Shown: positions 20,651 through 33,195, numbered from the stretch's first letter. The stretch is DNA of 64,000 bases from Chondrus crispus (GCF_000350225.1 NW_005179166.1:1-64000); one strand, 5' to 3'. A program made the numbers and translations. The notes: a model not told the origin generated them from the letters alone.

Positions 20651-21828
20651 CACCCAACGCATTTCTTCGTACGACTTTAGGCCATATAAACTACGAACCG
20701 TTGCTATCTGATCCCTGGTACGCTTCAGACTCCTCTCCATTTCTGAATGATCATGCCCTGCATTCGTGTCGAACGCTTTCGCGTGTGCATAGGCCATAAT
20801 ATTCTTGACCAAAAGTGGAGCAACCACTTGCCCATTTTTGTATTTCTCTCTAAATGCCCCAACGACAAACTGGAACTTCGAATCGAGGCGCTCGTCGAAT
20901 AACATACAGAGCACCAGGAAGACGTCATCACAGTATGACAACTCCAAGTAGTGCATCATAAACCGTAGCATGTCGTCATTTGGTCCTCGAAGTAGCAAAT
21001 TGTGAGATAACGACTCTGACCGAAGAGTGGTACCTGTACTTGTGCTGACGACCTCCAATGCACCGCTACTCGTCAGAGCCCCATCGCCACTTTCTCGAAT
21101 ATGAATCGGAGGATCCCTAGACCCTTCTATACCTACATAATTTACAGCGCTGCTTCCGTTGCGAAGCGGTTCCACATGCTTACCGTTCTCACCTTCGACA
21201 CCTTGGCGCTGCAATGCCCCGCCGACATCTTGCGTACGCACGACTACGTGTGCACGTTCCGACGATCCCGTCAACAGCTGCTGACTACTTTCCAATGGGA
21301 AACCAACGTAGCCTGCCTCCTTGTTCGACAGATATTTGTACTTTTTAATTGCTTCGACACAGACTGAGAGCGACTCCCGCCATGAAAATGAGAGCACACC
21401 AAGGCCACTCAACCGCTTCAGCCACTCGATGAGGGGATTCATTTCCGAGTTTGTCCGCGTTAAACAGGGAAATCTTCTGTAGCGGTAGACTTTCACTCGA
21501 GATTTGCATGCATCCGGAGTCGCCGCATCACACGTGCAAATTCTTACAAGTTGAGTGGAATTTCCGAGAAGTCCTTGGATTTCGTAGGTTTTCTGGAGGG
21601 TCGTAGAGCGTTCATTCCTACCAAGCAAGTACTTGTCCTTAATTATGTCTTCAAAACCCTCCACAAATGGACCACTGCGCGACGAGAAAGGAATGAAATC
21701 GCGTTGCTCTCCCGGAACGAAAAAACTCCCACGTAACCTGAAAAGTACTCCTCTTGCGCGTTTCGGCGTTGCGCGCGATATCGGCGGTTTCTGGCAAGAC
21801 GATGCGACGCTCGCGGATCTCGGCGCGT
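20633..21828 (-). CDS. Long unknown frame, 5' end missing
   Basis: An uninterrupted minus-strand frame of nearly 400 codons with no ATG at its upstream end; GTG at 21664 is internal. Recognisable stretches are FVPGEQRDFIPFSSRSG, KDKYLLGRNERSTTLQK, EMNPLIEWLKRLSGL, SWRESLSVCVEAIKKYKYL and, near the end, RTRDQIATVRSLYGLKSY. The last 18 bases overlap the kinase fragment. The composition is clearly protein-like and the frame is free of stops, which stands out among decayed neighbours. I do not recognise the family. It could be part of a transposon accessory gene or a host exon. Confidence 0.35.
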
Positions 21829-21829
21829 G

Positions 21830-22934
21830 GCATCAATTTTGGATGCCCTGAAGCGTCCGTCGGCTCTACGTGGTTTGTTTCTGCGCGTAGATGTGAACGC
21901 ATGTGCAGAATCAGGTCGCAATTCTGATGAATCCGTTGGGCTTCTGGAAGCCTATGCCGGTAACAGGGTGAGAGAAAGGAGAGGATGCGACTGGCTTAAC
22001 TGCATCAGTAGGACTGGAACACCAGAGGACTGACATTTGAATAATGGGAAGTGGTTCGGGAATGGCAAAGCTAGATAAACAATTGAATCGAGAGAGCTGC
22101 TTTAAGTCTGCGTATCAATGCGTGACGGATTGCACAGAAAAAAAACATGTGCAGCCATACGTTTGACTTTTTAAATGACTCGAGAGAGGTTAAACTTCGC
22201 CAGATGTATGTAAAAAATGGAGGCTACAGCATGATTTGAAATAGAGGCATACTCTCTAGAAGGGCACTGAGGGTGCCGGTACGTGTGATTTTACTGCGTA
22301 TCGACACAGCAGGAATGATTTTGCACAGAACATTTGCACCCTGAATTTTAATTGGCTGTGTTGGTAGAGTTACAGCGCACGTGGAGCTAGAGTCTCAGGG
22401 TTTGTTTGCGTCGCGTGCGGCAAAAGATAACTTTATTTAGTCGTCTCAGAACCGTCTTACAGCGTATGCAGCGACCCCTACCAAAAACTCCGGGGAATTA
22501 ACAACAGCAATGCACGTCGCGACAACCCTCTCAGTCCAAGTGGACCCCCTCAATTGGAAAACCGTCAAGAGCCATTTGCTGCGGGAGCGCGAATTCTTGT
22601 GGTACTTATACCTGCAATTGGTGGAATTATATTGGCAATTTTAGATTTGCCTAATAATACTGAGCAAAATCAAAGAATTGAGCATTGCTGGCATCTCCAA
22701 ATGTGTGCTCAAGACTCAAAAATGATTACTGGGGTACAGTCGGTAATTGTCGGAAGTGTACACCATATTATCTGAGTTCGATTTCTACAATAGCGAGGCA
22801 GCTGTTGAGAAGGGGTGTCAGGGAAGGCGGGGAGACAGTCAAAGAGACGCAGGGATGGGACGAGGAGGAGCGGGAAGCTAGTGAGAGTGGGCAGCGTTAA
22901 TGTCGGGAGGATGGCGGACAGGGCGGGATAATAC
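21830..22934. other. 1.1 kb with no supported gene
   Basis: AT-rich DNA with short frames only. Nothing resembling a domain, LTR or inverted repeat was seen. Confidence 0.4.
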
Positions 22935-23418
22935 GTAAGTGGGTGCAATAATTGAAAGAGAGCACTGGGTCAGGTCAGAGGCGGGCGTAGGGGGTGGGGC
23001 CTGGGAGTGGTTGGTTGTGGGGATTGTGTGTTGGGATTGTGTATTATGTTTATGCGTGCAAGAGTATCAGCAAAGCTCTCGAGATCGTATCGACGCTGCT
23101 CAGCAGCAGCAGAAGCAGCCGCGGCTGCAGCGCTCGGGGACGCCGCCGCCTCTCACGGAAAAGGCTGGAGCCGATGCGAGCGCTTCGGACAATGACTGTG
23201 ACAAGCATCGTATAGAAATTATGATGGGCAGTAGGAAAGTCATCCTAGCTTCATACAAGGGCGCCGCCACAGAGGACATCAAAACCAATATTTCCAGGTG
23301 CTTTGCCCTCTTCCCGGGCACCCAGCGGCCTCTTATGGATCACCACTACAACGAGATCATCATCTCGGCAGGCGTGTCCAGCGGTCGCTATAGGATTTTT
23401 TATGACCGAGTCTCATAA
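22935..23418 (+). CDS. Possible 3' exon of an unknown gene
   Basis: A consensus splice donor GTAAGT lies at 22935 and an acceptor-like GCAAG near 23060. After it the frame runs to a TAA at 23418 through a Gln run (AAQQQQKQP), TPPPLTEKAG, then a compact globular-looking end with KHRIEIMMGSRKVILASYKG and HYNEIIISAGVSSGRYRIFY. No ATG is certain. The upstream exon is not identified. Family unknown. Confidence 0.25.
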
Positions 23419-23659
23419 TCCCTAACGAGACCGCTGTTTCCACTCTACCAGCTCCAAACGATTCTATACCACCTAACTGTTCGTTTGTTTACTTGGATGC
23501 GCTTCCAGTGAATTGTCTTTGTCTTCCGGGGGAAAGAAAAGAGCCTCAACGTCCGTGCCCCACCACTACTTGTCTTCCAAATATGCCGCCGTTTCTGTGG
23601 GTGTTACCGGCCCATCCACTTCACTCAGATAATCTAAGAGAGACTCACGCGCTTTCGAA

Positions 23660-23715
23660 GTCCAGAATTGAAGGTCTTTGTGCTCGTGCGAGCACAAAGA
23701 CCTTCAATTCTGGAC
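23660..23715. repeat. Perfect 27-bp-stem hairpin
   Basis: The arm starting GTCCAGAATTGAAGG and ending GTGCTCG (23660-23686) is followed after two bases by its exact complement (23689-23715). No mismatches were found. Confidence 0.9.
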
Positions 23716-24281
23716 AGCTGGTGCGAGCACCCGATCATCACCTCGAGGACCTTTTCCATACGTAAGCAATTTGTAAACAGCTCGATTAGCTGTAATGATG
23801 TCTTCCAACTGAGCCACTTTTCCACAAAACCGAAAAGAATCGACAAATCATTGCCAAAACGTTTGCGGAAATTTTAGGCGAAACTATAAACGTCCGTTCA
23901 AGTTTTGGAAAGACGTGGTCACAAGCAGAACTGGACTTACAGTGACAGGTATTTCCCGTAGCGATTCCATCATGCTTCGTCCACTGTTGGCAGTGGCGCA
24001 CCAATGATATTTAAATGAATAAAAATGCGCTACAACACGGCATACCAGGCGAGCTGAGTCATGGACGCAACACCAGGGGCAAAAATGAGACAGGGCCAGG
24101 GCCAGACGTCTCGGAGCGGATGACTGCGCAGGATCTATTTTCCTGATCGCGACTCTGACAGTGACAACCACAATCAAGATACATACTGTACTCAATTCAC
24201 ATAGCAATTACACACCTATCGAGCAAACACTTACCAGCACCCTGGTCAAGTGCCTTCCGTTTCACAGTTCCTCTCTTCAAT

Positions 24282-25605
24282 ATGCCGAGATCCCCCAACC
24301 GTTCAGGGGCTCGTGTTACTTCTGCAAATGATGCTTTCGCAGAGAACATTGACGCAAACAATGCCTTGAGGCTACTCGCCGACGCCGCAGTTGAGCGCAA
24401 GGCAATCATAGATGAATATGACATCGACGCCATAAAAGAAGACTCAGACGAGAAATGTGCCTCCAGCTCCCCTCTGTTTGATAAATTTTATAACACGGGA
24501 GGTTCTGCGGCATTCATCCAAATGACAAATTTTGATGTAAATGAATTTGGTAAACTGTGGCTTCTGCTACAAGATTATGTTAAAAAGTCTTGGAACGTCG
24601 GTCGAGGACGGAAGTCAAAATTTAGTGGCAAAGATGTGTTAATGTTCGTGCTAACAGCACTCAAGCACGGCGGACAGTGGGACTACCTAGGAAGGCTCTT
24701 CGGAGTAAGCGGTTCTACATTCGAGCGCACCGTTATGAAATTTATCGACGTCATTAACGAGGAACTTTATGAAGCTCTGGTTCTAAATCTGGGCGAATCG
24801 TGGACTATGAAGAGGATGATTGAACGGCAGTAAACGTTCAAGACGTTTAAATTTTGCCACTATGCCACTGACGTCACTTTTCAGCAAGCGTATAGGCCAA
24901 GTGGAACTATGTAGGAAGGTAAAAGGTATTTCAACGGTAAACATAAGCTTATTGTTACAAGGTGGAGGTATCGGTTCTGCCAAACGGTCTGGCAATTGGA
25001 TGTTCCGATCATTATCCAGGATCAGTGGCTGACATTGATATTATGAGAAAGATGGAGGAGTTTCATACCGACGCTATGAGCAAGAAAGACGGTGAACTGG
25101 ACATTGCTGATGTTTGAATTCTGTGTGACAAGTATGATAATAGCTGGCGTCTACTGGCTGACAAAGGCTATCAAGGATCAGCTGAATTTTTACGGTCCGT
25201 TATTCGGAGACGCAAGACAATTAATGGACACTTGTCGATACATGATGAGGCGCAAAACAAGAAGATTTCTTCAGATCGTATTATTGTGGAGAATTTTTTT
25301 GGGAGACTGTGCACAAATTGGAATATCCTATCAAGCAAGTACAGGTGGGCGGAAAAGAGCTATGATAAGATTTTTAGGATGTGTATCAGTCTTACCAATC
25401 TTCATATCAAGTGGCATCCGCTGCGGGCTGCTGATTTGGACCGTCATAACTAGATAAAAAACCGACAGTATGCGATTGGGGAGGAGACTGTCATGAAAAG
25501 GAGGCGTGCGCAGGAGAAATATCTTGCGAAGCGCCGCCGCCGTCTTGGTCTGGAGCTGTATGCTCTTGATAGGGACATCGATCGTTACGATTCCGCGCTA
25601 CAGTA
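24282..25605 (+). pseudogene. PIF/Harbinger-type transposase (DDE_Tnp_4), dead
   Basis: From ATG 24282 the N-terminal part has a helix-turn-helix-like segment (SGKDVLMFVLTALKHGG, YLGRLFGVSGSTFERTV). After a phase change the first acidic motif is ATDVTFQQAYRPSGTM, then a TAG, then EGKRYFNGKHKL. The second motif is LLADKGYQGSAEFL and the third SDRIIVENFFGRL with YRWAEKSYD. This is the DDE layout of IS5-like Harbinger transposases. A TAG at 25450 interrupts a basic tail (ETVMKRRRAQEKY) that ends at 25605. Several phase changes and at least two nonsense codons make it inactive. No inverted repeats or Myb-like partner gene were recognised nearby. Confidence 0.75.
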
Positions 25606-26449
25606 GGACATGAGTATTCGTGCAGTATTACTGTAATCAACAAGTACAAAAGGGGTACACACCCTCTCATAACAAGTGCTGAAATAAATTCCAAATTTCT
25701 TCATATGTGTGTAGGAATCTGCCGTTTTCGGTAATGACTGAGTCTTTGTGCTTTTTGTCAGTCTTTGCGCACGAAGGTCGCATTTGCCGAGAATATCTAG
25801 TGACCTGAGATGCCCAACCGCACTATGAGAGACAGTCTCGTTCTGTCTCAAATGTGTCCGCTCCCGCCCGCGAACCTATTCTTTAACAGACCCTTCACAC
25901 CCGCGCCCCGCAGCTCCCTCCAAACCTCTTCCATCTCCATCCACCCGCCCCGCATCCATCCGCATGATTCTATCCACCCGCTTCATCCCCGGGAAAGAAG
26001 CCGGTCATTGCTCCGATATGGACGCTTCGAAAACATGATCCCACCGCATCCCAACCTGGCCCTTGTACCCGCCATCTTGGCAACCCTCGTGCTCACCTCC
26101 ACCGCCCAACCCCCCGCCCGGCACTGACAAAGCAAGCCTTTCGCAAGCTCCTCAAACTACGCTTCTTTCCAACCATGTCCGACCCCCTCCGCCACGTCTT
26201 CCCCGTCTCCTATCTTTCATTCCCTCATCTTCATACCCGGTTTTCAAGGCACCCTCCTCTCTCAAGGCTCGCGTCCTCTCTTCCTCGCCCCTATTACACC
26301 CTCTACCTACACTCAGCTGTACACGATCCTACGCACTATCCCCTATCTCTCCCCTTTCTGTAGAATATCCGTCCTCCACATGCGCTCCTTCCCCACATTC
26401 ACATATCTGCCACTGCCACCCGATCCCTGTGCTACGCTCCCAAACGCTA

Positions 26450-26674
26450 TCAGCATATTCCCTTGCCGGCGAGGCGGCGGCCTACCTGGACGAGCTGCGC
26501 TCACGGCTGACGACGCAGCAGCGCGTGTACGAAGCCCCGAACGACGACTTTGAGGCAGCCGTAGACGAGGCAGCGCGCTGGGTGGGAAAGGGGGCTGCTC
26601 GGTATATGATGCCGGATGCCGTGATGGAGGCGTTTGCTGGAGAGGTCTCGGTGCTGTTGTACAATGAGATGTAA
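26450..26674 (+). CDS. C-terminal fragment, unknown
   Basis: The last 70 codons of a frame ending at 26674 read GEAAAYLDELRSRLTTQQR, NDDFEAAVDEAARWVGKG and PDAVMEAFAGEVSVLLYNEM. Helical, acidic and protein-like. The upstream part of the frame is Pro/Ser-rich and probably non-coding. It may be a host exon relic. Confidence 0.25.
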   Translation, partial: SAYSLAGEAAAYLDELRSRLTTQQRVYEAPNDDFEAAVDEAARWVGKGAARYMMPDAVMEAFAGEVSVLLYNEM

Positions 26675-26769
26675 TGTATACGACAAGGTACGTATTAAGG
26701 TAAACACATGTTGTATATCGCATGCGATAAAAAATTCTTCCCTTACGGCAGGGGAAAACCCGGTCTCAC

Positions 26770-26857
26770 CGACAGCAGGCATGTAATAGTTTCTTCTAAT
26801 CGCCGCCAAAACGCGACAGCAGGCATGTAACAGTTTCTTCGAATCGCCGCCACAACG
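26770..26857. repeat. Two tandem copies of a 44-bp unit
   Basis: Units at 26770 and 26814 each begin CGACAGCAGGCATGTAA and end with a CGCCGCCA box. Few substitutions separate them. Confidence 0.85.
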
Positions 26858-26979
26858 TGCAGCGCCCTTCCGTCCATCAACGTTCACCGCTCCGGGCATC
26901 TCACTGAATACCTCCTCGACCTTCGCGCACAGCCTTCCCCGCTGCTCTCCCTCCGCCCACATACAGTTCAAAATTACGT

Positions 26980-29900
26980 TTATGTCACTCTTCGTCTAGT
27001 ACTTCTACTAAACCTTGCTTCAAACGACTGCATTTCTTCATCAGTTGGCTTTCTGCGCTTCAATGTTTCCAGAGAGTGCCAACTAGACCAACACTTCTCG
27101 CAAATAGGTTCTAAACATGTTCTACACCATTGAGTCCTGTGAGACCCATTTTCACTGCTTTTGGCTTTTCCATGAACCCTTTTAGTGAAGTTACATGTAC
27201 AAAGGACACAGTAAGCTCTTTGGGCTGCCACAATTTCATGTCCCATGTTATCATTTAGACGTAGTTGCTTTGCACTGCCGATATTGAATCTCTCGGCTGC
27301 ATTTCTTGCAAACTTCGGCTTTATAGAAGTCCCAATTTCATTCCTTTCTGATCCAAACGAATGTGAAGAACTTCCAATTGACTTCATCCATTCCTTTGCT
27401 AAATCCCGAGCAAAGCGGCCAAATGTATCACATTCTGATATACAATGTCTGAGGTTTGTATACCCTTTCGTGACCGCAACGTTTTCGTCTTTTGAGATGT
27501 ACCCTTTTTGTTTTGCAATAGAAAGCCGGTAGATGACGGCACCATTGTTCACCTGCATTGTTAAAAGCCGAGCTACGATGCTTACAACTGGATTCTCTGA
27601 CGTGTTAGTCCTCGCCAATGTTTTTAAGTATTCGAGAAACCACATCCACCCCCCTTTCACAAAATTCAAATAAACCGCAGGTGTTAATTTCATCATGCGT
27701 GCTGGAGGAAGGGGAAGCCGCCGTTTCTCAATCAGTTTCAGAATACCTAGACTTAGAGAATAGTATGAGGCGAAGCTGCAGAGGTCCGAGGCATGAGATG
27801 TTTTAAGCATGTCATCGTGCTCTCGAGGAATCTCCTCCGCAGATAGACCAACCCATAGAAAAGCGGATGAGTGGATTGAGTCTAAACACCACGTGTAGTG
27901 GTGCCTAAGTGAGTCCTTAAACCCCAACACACATGCATAAATTATGCCTCCCGTTGCCTCTCGGCCTCCGTTGGCAACCACGTAAATGACATGCCGCACC
28001 CCTAGTACAGAGGCATGGTGGAGACATTGTGCCCTGTACGCCGAGCTTGGTACAAGCTCTTTGAATAGAGAAAGGCTGTTCGCATCTGAACCGATGTCCG
28101 TTATGATAGAGAGTGCAGCGTATTTGACTGCTATACATTTTTCTTCTTCTATTGTCCTCATGGCAGTCATAGTTTTGACTTCTACCGCTGCACAGTACAA
28201 GTCTTCTTCATCTTTGTTAAGACGTACGGCACAAAGAGCATCTGGACTATCTGCCAGCATTGCACTGCTAGTACTGCAAACCAGGCCAGTACATTGGATG
28301 TAATCTATCCTCGGCTTGCGGTTGTTATGGCGAACATAGTCAAGTTCTTGTAGAGAGGAGTTCTCAGGCCTGTTCTTTGCATAAACAACGTCCGTAGACT
28401 CGAAGTGTGACGGAAGGGCCTGAAGTACATACAACTCATTCATTGTACCTTATTTCATGCCGGCTGTCGTGACAACAGGGTGCATTACACAGTCGTTCAA
28501 CGACGCTTCTTGAAGCGTCCGTACGAGCTTCTGAGATTTTTCGAAATTGCTCTCCTCCTGGGCCGTGTCCTGTGGTGTTTCATCAGGCACGACAAGTATG
28601 CCTTCTCGCAAATCTTCTTGAGCCTTCAACAATGTTACAACCAAATGTCGCTTTAGCAGCCTACCATCCGTTTCTGGGACCCGGTCCAATTTTTCTAGTA
28701 GAATCATGAGGGCAGCTCGTCTCTCAGACGCAATTCGAGACTTGGACATCCCAAGCACAGTGGTACATACTGATACAGAGTCCATCTCCGATGGCGCACA
28801 CCTTTTTGCAACGCCCAGCACATTAACAACTGCTTCATGCCGCAGGCGTGTATACTGTAAACATGCTGTTGTGTCCACTGGGAGTGGATTACTGGCAAAT
28901 GACACTCGATGCCCGGATAACAAGCAGCTAAGACCATCAAGATGACTCTCGTAATTAGATGCCACGGCTTCTAGACAACTGTGAGCTGTACGCGAAGTGA
29001 ACTTGAACGCCCTTAGTAGAAACCATACCGGATCTTTGTTTTGGTAAAAGGTGAGCATGACCACCCGGTTAAGCACATTTTTCCACGCACATTCGCCGAC
29101 GGTTCAGTGAGCTGCTTGCACGATGAGGTTCCATGGCCCATCTCTTACCTTGCAATCGGTCGTAATTCGTTTGTCTATCTACGATATCCTCTAACTTATC
29201 CACGCTACCGCGGAAGCGATCATGTGGTACAACTTTGAATCCTCTAGATTTGAATAACCTCGGGTTGTTCACTATCATCGATGCTATTCTTCCAGAACAA
29301 CTCTCTCTGTAAATCACGGCTTCCACCTGCCGTCCATGACTGCTCCTGACACCCTCTTTCAGACGTGCATTGTTAACCGCACGAAAACCACGTTCCGATA
29401 CAACCATCCCTTTGTGTCGGACCCTAATTGCCCCGTCTCCGAACACAAAGGGGCAGGAAAGGTATCTCTTATGAGTGCCGATAAGACTGATACCCAACAC
29501 ACGCGACAAGAACGTCAACACTTCACTGGAATTGTAACCTCTGTCTGCCGCTACAATAGCGTCAGTCATAGTTAGCAGGGAACCGGCTGTCGCCGCTCCT
29601 TGGAGTAGCTGTATGAGTCGCTGCCAAATATCTAGAAGACGCTCGCCAACCCACGTGAAATGGCAGGCAAAGAAAACTGGGTGCAGTGCCGAGCATAAAG
29701 CGTTGCCGACCGGACCTACCCCTTTCTTGGGGTTATTATGTTGTTGGAGGCTAGTGAGTGTGGTCACAGCTCTTGATGACATCCGTAAATGGTCGTCATC
29801 GAGCGACAAAACAGTAGGTCCTGGAACATACAGCAACCGACGATGGCAGGCTGCGACTTCTTGCTCAATCTCCAATATGAAGGCAGTGGATCGATTGTTA

Positions 29901-31213
29901 GTCCGGCACCATCGTGTACTTGAGTAGTCGACAACGGAACGATGCGCCCTCGTGCCACTTAATGAAGACCAGACGTCCTTGTAGCGTTGAGCCGAGATTC
30001 CCATCTGAAGAAAGTGTTCCGCTTCGTCCGGACTGCAAACGGTCCGCGGGGACTCATCATAACTGGCACAAAGCCCATGTGAAATGATGAGCCCGAGCAA
30101 TTCATGAGCGGATGTGGGGCGCTTTTGTCGTAGACGAAGGGATTGGTTGGCTCCTGCTGCAAGTTTCTCTAGCAAACTGTCTGGAAGAAACGTTTTGACA
30201 GCTTCCAAACGCGTCATCGAAGCCCCGAAACTAATTACCGATGCCTCCGCCACACTATCAGTCTCAACATGTTGTAAGGAGCTTTGCAATTCAACAAGGC
30301 GCCGTGTCATCACGTCTTCCTCTACACGCCGCAACATTTCCTCCCCTTCGATTATGAACGGACGGTACAAAACATCGTGAACATCATCCAGTGAAACCTC
30401 GACGGCAGCATACGGTGACACATAATTCCAATTCTCTAAGCCCCCTTCCTGGTCCTGTGCCTGACGATCAGCAGTATCTTCGTTTTTGACGTCAGTTTCA
30501 GCATAGGCAGCATCCATTTCACCGTTTACCGCCCTGAATGGGACCCACCGCTCGTCGTCCGCATCGTAGAAAAGACCAGAATGCATATACTCAGAAACGG
30601 CCTGCGCTGGGATCTGTACAGTAGCAGATGACGAGACGAAGGCTGAAAGAGGACGCAGCTGCCTCAGCTCATCATCGTAGACTTGTAGCTCAAGTTCAGA
30701 GCTCGAGCTAGCATCTGGGGAGGAGTCCATGGCAGTCGGAGAATATGCTTGCAAAAGGTCTTGGTTCTCCTGGGAGAATGGAGCGTCAGAAGCATCCAAT
30801 GAATCACCGTAATTTAATATTAAAGCAGGGGTGGATGGCACGGCCTGCGTGAGAACGAGAGAATCTCGCGACGACGCGGTCTCTTGCTCCATAGGAGCAA
30901 CTTTAGGACTGCACAATTGCTCTGGGCATAAAGCCGTTTCCGTTTCATTAATGTCATAGGAGTCTGGCTGTCTTTCCGGATAATGTAATGCAGCAGGGAC
31001 CCCTGAAACGTTTTGTTACATAGTTGGAAGAGACGGCTCGATGACGTCATCGGACTCGTCCTCAAACAGATTTCTTCTGGTAGCACTATGTAAAATACCG
31101 CTGTTTTCAGGGGATATGAGGGGGTCTGAACTCCAAGAAATTTGCTTCGACCGCCAATTGCACGGTGTTGGCTCGGTGGTTTCCACCGACAATTCGCGCA
31201 AGATTTGGCTCAT
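26980..31213 (-). pseudogene. Large piggyBac-like transposase with an inserted nuclease-like domain
   Basis: Starting at ATG 31213, the minus strand reads an acidic N-terminus (RRNLFEDESDDVIE), TAA at 31016, then a long frame to 29069 with the first acidic motif VLSLDDDHLRM and the second AIVAADRGYNSSEVL. A phase change near 29085 and TAA at 28450 follow; the frame continues without other breaks to 26980. After about 250 residues comes a PD-(D/E)XK-like domain (see 27994-28326). Then comes the piggyBac third region, here FVKGGWMWFLEYLK, with SENPVVSIVARLL and NNGAVIYRLS, and a C-terminal Cys-rich finger (CVLCTCNF .. CRTCLEPICEKCW) like the piggyBac CRD. The GGVD catalytic Asp is absent in this copy, whereas the related fragment at 33.7-34.4 kb keeps it. 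Full length would be about 1,400 residues. Two nonsense codons and one phase change argue it is dead. No terminal repeats were found. Confidence 0.6.
27994..28326 (-). other. PD-(D/E)XK nuclease-like domain inside the piggyBac-like protein
   Basis: The reading passes through RIDYIQCTGLVCSTSSAM, the acidic motif LADSPDALCAV, a hydrophilic loop, then the strand YCAAVEVKTMTA and, about 45 residues later, AYRAQCLHHASVLGVRHVIY. The spacing of S-P-D, E-V-K and Y-x-x-Q is that of YqaJ/lambda-exonuclease-type PD-(D/E)XK folds. YqaJ proteins accompany some eukaryotic DNA transposons as separate genes. Here the domain lies between the second and third catalytic regions of one frame. Confidence 0.5.
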
Positions 31214-31970
31214 TCTGGCCTCAACAGAGGCTCGGCGTTCATCGAGCACGAGCAGAGGACAGTGTTCTCGAAATAAAGGAGATTTGGGCGATAGATAGAT
31301 GGAAGAGACAATTGGGTATGTCACGAACAGGGTGGTAGGCACTCTGCCACTTATATCGCCGGCGCGATGAATGTTTTCAGGTATCGATGAAATGCAGTAG
31401 GCTAAGTTCGGTCGAAAACACCGGCGGTAGACAGTACGTGGCACATCTACGATCAGTCTACTACTGCCGGAAAATTATCGAGTGTCGATATGAAGCCACG
31501 TTTCGAGCGTGCCTTATCGACATAACGTTACGTCTCGAAGCATGTCAACCAAAAAACGGCACAAACGTAAAGTGCCTAACAATCGTAACTTTAGGCGCAC
31601 AGGGCTAAGATGACAAGGTTGATTTTTCGACCCCTGCATGGAACGAGCTACGTACTGTACCGTTGTTGCTTATTACCTCAATCATGGGCTGTACAGCGTC
31701 CCGTGCTTGCAACGATAACACTCTCCTTCACTTGCACACGTGATGCACCCCGTAGCGTTCCCCCACCCCGTTCTCTTTCGTATGCTTGATCGATATTCCA
31801 CGATCATCACTGATACTGATAAATACTGTAGTAGGTCAACAACCGACATAGCCGATGAATGCGAGATACCGCCATCATCTGGAGGACGGCCGGTCACCCC
31901 TGAATAATCACCCCTGCCAAGCAGAGGCCGAACCACCTCTGGGATGCTGTAGTTCTATCCGACCGGCGCT

Positions 31971-31988
31971 TGTCCTCATATGAGGACA
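31971..31988. repeat. 18-bp perfect palindrome, repeated once at 32377
   Basis: TGTCCTCATATGAGGACA is a perfect palindrome. The same motif with one change recurs at 32377-32394, about 400 bp away. The two may bound a small non-autonomous element. Confidence 0.6.
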
Positions 31989-33120
31989 TCTCTTTTTTTG
32001 CAAAAATATATAAATTAAATTGAACATTCAAAAAGCTACCTTGAGCACTATTTCCATAACGAGCTTGTTTTCGGGGATAGCATCTTGCAGAACACCAGGA
32101 GAGCAGCTTTGAATACGCAGAAAGCTTAAGAATATAATGCAGCTTAAGTACCAAGCTGCCTTTTTAAACTGGCCTATTTGGTTTCGAAGTTTTTACATGC
32201 GGTTTTAAGGTGGTTTAAAAAAGCTTCTTTTCCAGGCATATCTAAAACAACCAAGAAGAACAAATAATTCTCGCAAAGTTCTTTCTGGTACCAAGTCAAA
32301 AGTCAAGTACGGCGGCACGGGTATCTTTTTCTTTCTTGTCGAGGAAGCGGAAGTCAAGAAAAAATTGGTGGAGTAATGTCCTCATATGAGGTCAATGGTC
32401 CGATTGACACTAGTGTCTACCAGACGTTGCACGCTGTCGCTCATCGACCTACGCATCTGATTGATAACTCCGTTTATGAGACACTGGTTATCCATACGTC
32501 TATAGTAGCATCCTTGATACACCTTATATGGGTTCATGGAACCCAGAAGGCTAGTAGATGATTTCGTGTCAATACAGTATATAAAGGCCGACTCAACTAC
32601 TGTTGGGAAGGCAGACAACGACGAACTTCGAACACCGTCACCGCACTTGCCCAGAACGCAACTGGCCAAGCTGCTCGCCAGCACTCCGAGCCGTCTCCTC
32701 GGACCCGCCTCTGAACCGTCACCTCCGCTCTGGGCCACACCAAGTGACCAAAAGACTCTTTCCTCCCTAAGCTGTCCTCCGCAAACGCGCTCATTGACCA
32801 ATTACGAACCCCGAATACGATTCTCTGTTGTTGTGGACTGTGTGCCTGTGGCTGGCCACACAGACCGTGGTGCAGCGAAGGCAACTGCGCTACAGTGGCT
32901 ATCGGGGAGAGTAGCGGTACTATCGGTGCATTACAATTTTTACTTTACTCCTTGAGCAGTCTGAGAAATTGTGTTTCTCTTCCTCTAACCGTCAGTCGTT
33001 TATCCTTACCCCCGTGTACCCAGTGCGAGGATTTCGCTCACACCGAGACAGAGTGAAATTTGTGTGATTTCTATGAATCACCCAATCCCTGCGTGAGACT
33101 TCGTGCACCGTCTCGTCTCA

Positions 33121-33195
33121 CGATCCTCACCCTGCCCCTCACGACCCTCACTCAGCCCCTCACAATCCTTACTCATCCCCTCACATCCCTCACAG
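33121..33195 (+). repeat. Short tandem repeat of about 18-21 bp
   Basis: Three to four imperfect copies of CCCCTCACAATCCTTACTCA-type units, encoding a Pro-Leu-Thr repeat in one frame. Confidence 0.7.

Noticed and set aside
26063-26450. Pro/Ser-rich upstream half of the frame ending at 26674
   Set aside because: Low-complexity C/T-rich DNA, probably leader-like and not coding.
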